From an uncultured Clostridia bacterium (GTDB lineage Bacteria > Bacillota > Clostridia > Christensenellales > Aristaeellaceae), in contig CANQGC010000126.1 in assembly GCA_947600345.1 (NCBI GenBank), forward strand, positions 1 to 7,963: DNA of 7,963 bases, in the 5' to 3' direction. Below, piece by piece: positions 6,027 to 7,963 of the stretch (positions are counted from its first letter, which is position 1; each line of letters starts with the position of its first letter). The notes below the pieces were generated by a model, which saw only the letters and a program-made list of their open reading frames with translations, did not search any database and was not told where the DNA came from. Both the position numbers and the translations under genes were made by a program.

Positions 6027-6851
6027 ATGGATAGCCTCTCGCTTCGATTCCTCTATCATACGATGCCCGGCCGCGCGGCGCTGAAGCTGCTGACGCGGCC
6101 GGGCATCTCTCGCCTCGCGGGCAGGTACCTGGACAGCCGCGCCTCCCGCTGGCTGATCCCCCGGGCCGCGCGGAGCTGGAAGGTCGATCCCTCGGAGTTC
6201 GAAGCGGCGGACTACCGCTGCTTCAACGCCTTCTTCACGCGCAAGCGCAGGCCGGAGCGAATGCACATCGACCCAGACCCCCGCCACCTGATCAGCCCCT
6301 GCGACGGCTTCCTGAGCGCCTTCGCCATCACCGGCGGCAGCGCCTTCTCCATCAAGGGCAGCAGCTATAGCCTGCGCGACCTGCTGGGCGACGGCGCGCC
6401 GGCGGAGCGCTACCAGGGCGGACTGTGCCTGATCTTCCGCCTGACGCCCGCCAACTACCACCGCTACTGCCACGTGGACGCGGGCGAGCTTCTGGCCCAG
6501 CGGACCATCCCCGGCGCGCTGCACTGCGTGCGGCCCATCGCCTGCGAGCGCTACCCGGTGTACGTGCAGAACAGCCGGGAGTGGGCACGCGTCCAAACGG
6601 AAAACTTCGGCGCCATCGTGCAGATGGAGATCGGCGCGCTGCTGGTGGGGCGGATCGTCAACGAGCCCATCGCCGCCGGGGCTCGCGTGCGTCGCGGCCA
6701 GGAGAAGGGCCGCTTCGAGTTCGGCGGCTCCACCATCGTCCTCCTGCTGGAGGCCGACCGCGCCCGGCTGGACGCGCGCGTGCCGCTCGACGATCCGTCC
6801 GGCGCGGAGATCCCCGTCCGCATGGGCGAGCGCATCGGCATCCAAAGCTGA
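6027..6851 (+). CDS. psd: Phosphatidylserine decarboxylase proenzyme
   Basis: This 274-residue pyruvoyl-dependent enzyme decarboxylates phosphatidylserine to phosphatidylethanolamine at the membrane. The self-cleavage site is FGGST at 232-236: cleavage between Gly234 and Ser235 would give a beta chain of about 234 residues and an alpha chain of 40 residues with an N-terminal pyruvoyl group. Candidate proteolytic triad partners are Asp93 in SPCDG and a histidine in YHRYCHV (His145 or His149). FNAFFTRKRRP (66-76) and GALLVGRI (203-210) are further family landmarks. The GGST form, rather than LGST, is common in the clostridial-type Psd group from memory. ATG 6027 is one base after the pssA stop, with only a weak GGGA upstream, so translation probably depends on ribosomes arriving from pssA. 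A perfect 14-bp inverted repeat lies in its first codons (6062-6107). The gene ends the operon; no clear terminator follows before the next promoter at 6937. Confidence 0.93.
   Translation: MDSLSLRFLYHTMPGRAALKLLTRPGISRLAGRYLDSRASRWLIPRAARSWKVDPSEFEAADYRCFNAFFTRKRRPERMHIDPDPRHLISPCDGFLSAFAITGGSAFSIKGSSYSLRDLLGDGAPAERYQGGLCLIFRLTPANYHRYCHVDAGELLAQRTIPGALHCVRPIACERYPVYVQNSREWARVQTENFGAIVQMEIGALLVGRIVNEPIAAGARVRRGQEKGRFEFGGSTIVLLLEADRARLDARVPLDDPSGAEIPVRMGERIGIQS
6062..6107 (+). repeat. 14-bp inverted repeat in the 5' coding part of psd
   Basis: The arms at 6062-6075 and 6094-6107 are perfect reverse complements (GATGCCCGGCCGCG and CGCGGCCGGGCATC) around an 18-nt loop. It starts 35 nt after the psd start codon and encodes MPGRA...TRPGI. 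Such a stable stem could slow ribosomes or RNA polymerase, but the protein segment also looks family-like, so the fold may be a by-product of GC-rich codons. Confidence 0.6.
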
Positions 6852-6916
6852 GTCCAGCGCCCGAAGGAAAGCAACCGCAAAACCAGCGCGATATCCCCCG
6901 CCCGTGCTGCCTCCCG

Positions 6917-6928
6917 GCAAAATTTTGC
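6917..6928. promoter_or_regulatory. 12-bp palindrome upstream of SH3b gene promoter
   Basis: GCAAAATTTTGC is a perfect palindrome ending 8 bp before the -35 hexamer. The same AAAATTTT core recurs at 6974-6981, close to the expected transcription start. The A-tract could act as an UP-like element or the pair as an operator. Chance is also possible, since the surrounding 100 bp is locally A+T-rich. Confidence 0.3.
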
Positions 6929-6936
6929 GCGGACAC

Positions 6937-6965
6937 TTGCCTTGAAGCGTTAAATGCATTATAAT
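6937..6965 (+). promoter_or_regulatory. Sigma-A-type promoter of the SH3b gene
   Basis: A -35 TTGCCT (6937-6942) and a perfect -10 TATAAT (6960-6965) are separated by 17 bp. Transcription should start near 6972, giving a leader of about 33 nt before ATG 7005. This makes the in-frame ATG at 6954, inside the promoter, unusable. Confidence 0.85.
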
Positions 6966-7004
6966 GAATTCGAAAAATTTTCCAACAGAAAGGGGATCGA
7001 TTCT

Positions 7005-7556
7005 ATGAAGCGAATACTGGCGTGCGCGCTGGCGGTCCTGATGCTGCTCAGCGCAACTTCCCTGGCCGACTACGACACGCTCGAGCGCACCGTCGTGGCC
7101 ACCGAGCAGTGCAACATCCGCAGCTCGCCGAGCCTGAACGGCAGCATCCTCGGCACGGCCTATAAGGGCGACGAGCTCTACTACATGGGCCAATCCAGCA
7201 CGGACTCCCGCGGCGTGGTCTGGTACATGGTGGAGTACAAATATAATCCCGGCTGGGTCTCCTCCAGGTACGCGCGGCTGGAGGGCGGCGGAAGCGGCAG
7301 CTACTACACGAACAATGACGTGAACGTGGTCTACGCCAGCCAGGGCGACAGCAACATCCGCTCCGCACCGGACAAAAACGCCTCCATCGTGGGGCTGCTC
7401 CCCCAGGGCGCGTCCGCCGCTTACCTCTATAGCTCCACCGACGACCGCGGCGTGGTCTGGTACTGCATCGAGTACGAGGCGAACGGCTACGGCATCGAGG
7501 GCTGGGTGTCCTCCAAGTACACCTCGACCGGCTACCACAGCTACGCCGGCAATTGA
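7005..7556 (+). CDS. Secreted protein with two SH3b domains
   Basis: This 183-residue protein has a signal peptide (Lys2-Arg3, hydrophobic 4-20) with likely cleavage after SLA at 21; there is no lipobox cysteine. The mature protein is two bacterial SH3 domains, about 29-92 and 107-175. They share N-I-R-S-(S/A)-P (37-42, 117-122), RGVVWY (69-74, 148-153) and GWVSS(R/K)Y (83-89, 166-172), so they arose by internal duplication. SH3b domains usually bind peptidoglycan or cell-wall peptides, and here no catalytic, anchoring or surface-repeat domain is attached, so the role may be wall binding or modulation of another enzyme. The linker (93-103) is Gly/Ser/Tyr-rich. ATG 7005 is chosen because AAAGGGG (6989-6995) precedes it by 9 nt and the signal peptide starts there. 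It has its own strong promoter and is separate from the lipid operon. Repeat copy 3 begins 20 bp after its stop. No specific gene name is recognised. Confidence 0.85.
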   Translation: MKRILACALAVLMLLSATSLADYDTLERTVVATEQCNIRSSPSLNGSILGTAYKGDELYYMGQSSTDSRGVVWYMVEYKYNPGWVSSRYARLEGGGSGSYYTNNDVNVVYASQGDSNIRSAPDKNASIVGLLPQGASAAYLYSSTDDRGVVWYCIEYEANGYGIEGWVSSKYTSTGYHSYAGN

Positions 7557-7576
7557 GTCCCGCCCCAACGCGTCAG

Positions 7577-7866
7577 CAGAAGGGAGATTCTTAAGGACCT
7601 CAGGTCCTTAAGCAGAGATTCTTAAGGGACAGAGTCCCTTAAGCAGGTCCGGGCAGCGCCCGGACGGGTCTGGGCGCTGCCCAGCGTAGCCCCAGAGGAT
7701 ACGCCCTGACAGGCGGTTCGGGTTAAGGGCAGAGGCAGCGCTCCCAAGCGGCCCGCGGTATTCAGTCAATGCTTCGACAATGCGAGCCACCGTCTCGCCG
7801 TCACCATACCGCGGGCCGCAGCGGCGCGGAGTTGAATTGGCAAGCCGGAAGGCTTGCCAATTCAAG
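7577..7866 (+). repeat. Hairpin-rich repeat element, copy 3
   Basis: This roughly 290-bp copy is in the same orientation as copy 2 and starts 20 bp after the SH3b stop. Stems in order: 7590-7612 (arms of 11, 1-nt loop); 7621-7643 (arms of 10, loop AGA); TCCGGGC/GCCCGGA at 7648-7664; CTGGGC/GCCCAG at 7670-7684; closing stem 7748-7761 with 7806-7819 around 44 nt; and a 15-bp stem 7832-7846 with 7851-7865 (loop GGAA). Against copy 2 the first stem has four compensated changes and the last has three. About 50 extra bases lie before the closing stem (roughly 7690-7747). GGGCAGCGCCC (7651-7661) could alternatively pair with GGGCGCTGCCC (7672-7682), a fold that is disrupted in copy 2. Confidence 0.85.
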
Positions 7867-7963
7867 GCAGCCGCCACTAACTCTCCAAACCGCCGCGCCT
7901 ACCCGCCACCGCCTCGCAAATCATCCCCCCCCCTCCAAGGAACCCCTCCAACCAACCCCGCCC
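7867..7963 (+). other. C-rich, G-poor non-coding tail
   Basis: The last 97 bases contain no gene and are strongly C-biased, with nine consecutive C at 7925-7933. CCAAGGAACCC at 7936-7946 resembles the left arm of the first stem of copies 1 and 2, but its right arm is absent. The stretch after copy 2 (1503-1600) is similarly pyrimidine-rich and shares a CTCTCCAAA motif, so a pyrimidine-rich flank may belong to the element. Confidence 0.5.

Noticed and set aside
5931..7568. 545-codon open frame on the minus strand across psd and the SH3b gene
   Set aside because: It is antisense to two well-supported genes and a promoter, has a low-complexity Ala/Gly/Arg/His/Val-rich composition, and matches no family. 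It reflects codon bias in GC-rich DNA.
1..7963. CRISPR array, tRNA or rRNA genes, transposase genes
   Set aside because: No regularly spaced short repeats with spacers, no tRNA-like cloverleaf, and no rRNA or transposase sequence was recognised. The interspersed elements carry no protein gene of their own.

Overview
The window is G+C-rich. Its genes have strong AGGAGG-type ribosome binding sites and sigma-A-like promoters, and it carries a Ser-to-PE lipid pathway, a ferredoxin-type aldo/keto reductase and secreted SH3b proteins. Together these suggest a high-GC anaerobic Firmicute of class Clostridia, possibly a gut Christensenellales- or Oscillospirales-like lineage. That placement is inference; no rRNA or other marker gene is present.

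Layout: (1) 1-66 is the inverted end of a hairpin-rich repeat family. (2) 130-1236 encodes RmuC. (3) 1263-1502 is a second, fuller copy of the repeat, so rmuC lies between inverted copies. (4) 1615-3194 is a two-gene redox operon, a small FMN-type split-barrel protein and an aldo/keto reductase with two 4Fe-4S motifs. Their junction is a perfect 20-bp tandem duplication that doubles the ribosome binding site. (5) A 14-bp GC stem-loop at 3223-3256 separates this operon from a convergent minus-strand sulfotransferase gene (3268-4353). (6) A divergent control region of about 380 bp has a clear promoter (TTGTCA-17-TATTAT) overlapping three phased TGTCAA repeats, then a long leader with a possible 11-codon upstream ORF. 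(7) 4737-6851 is a phospholipid operon: a DedA/VTT-superfamily membrane protein, phosphatidylserine synthase and phosphatidylserine decarboxylase. (8) 7005-7556 encodes a secreted protein with two SH3b domains under its own promoter (TTGCCT-17-TATAAT). (9) 7577-7866 is a third copy of the repeat, followed by a C-rich tail.

How the genes work together: PssA makes phosphatidylserine from CDP-diacylglycerol and serine, and Psd decarboxylates it to phosphatidylethanolamine (PE) on the inner leaflet. A DedA-superfamily protein at the head of the operon is a good candidate for moving PE or a related lipid across the membrane, since another DedA-superfamily member (PetA) is known to be needed for PE transbilayer distribution. 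The PNPOx-like protein and the Fe-S aldo/keto reductase look like a co-translated redox pair of unknown substrate.

The least explained signal is the repeat family. Copies 2 and 3 differ in sequence, but stem changes are matched on the opposite arm (eight compensated pairs counted) and a 14-bp closing stem encloses exactly 44 nt in both. This points to a structured RNA or a palindromic mobile element rather than a protein gene.
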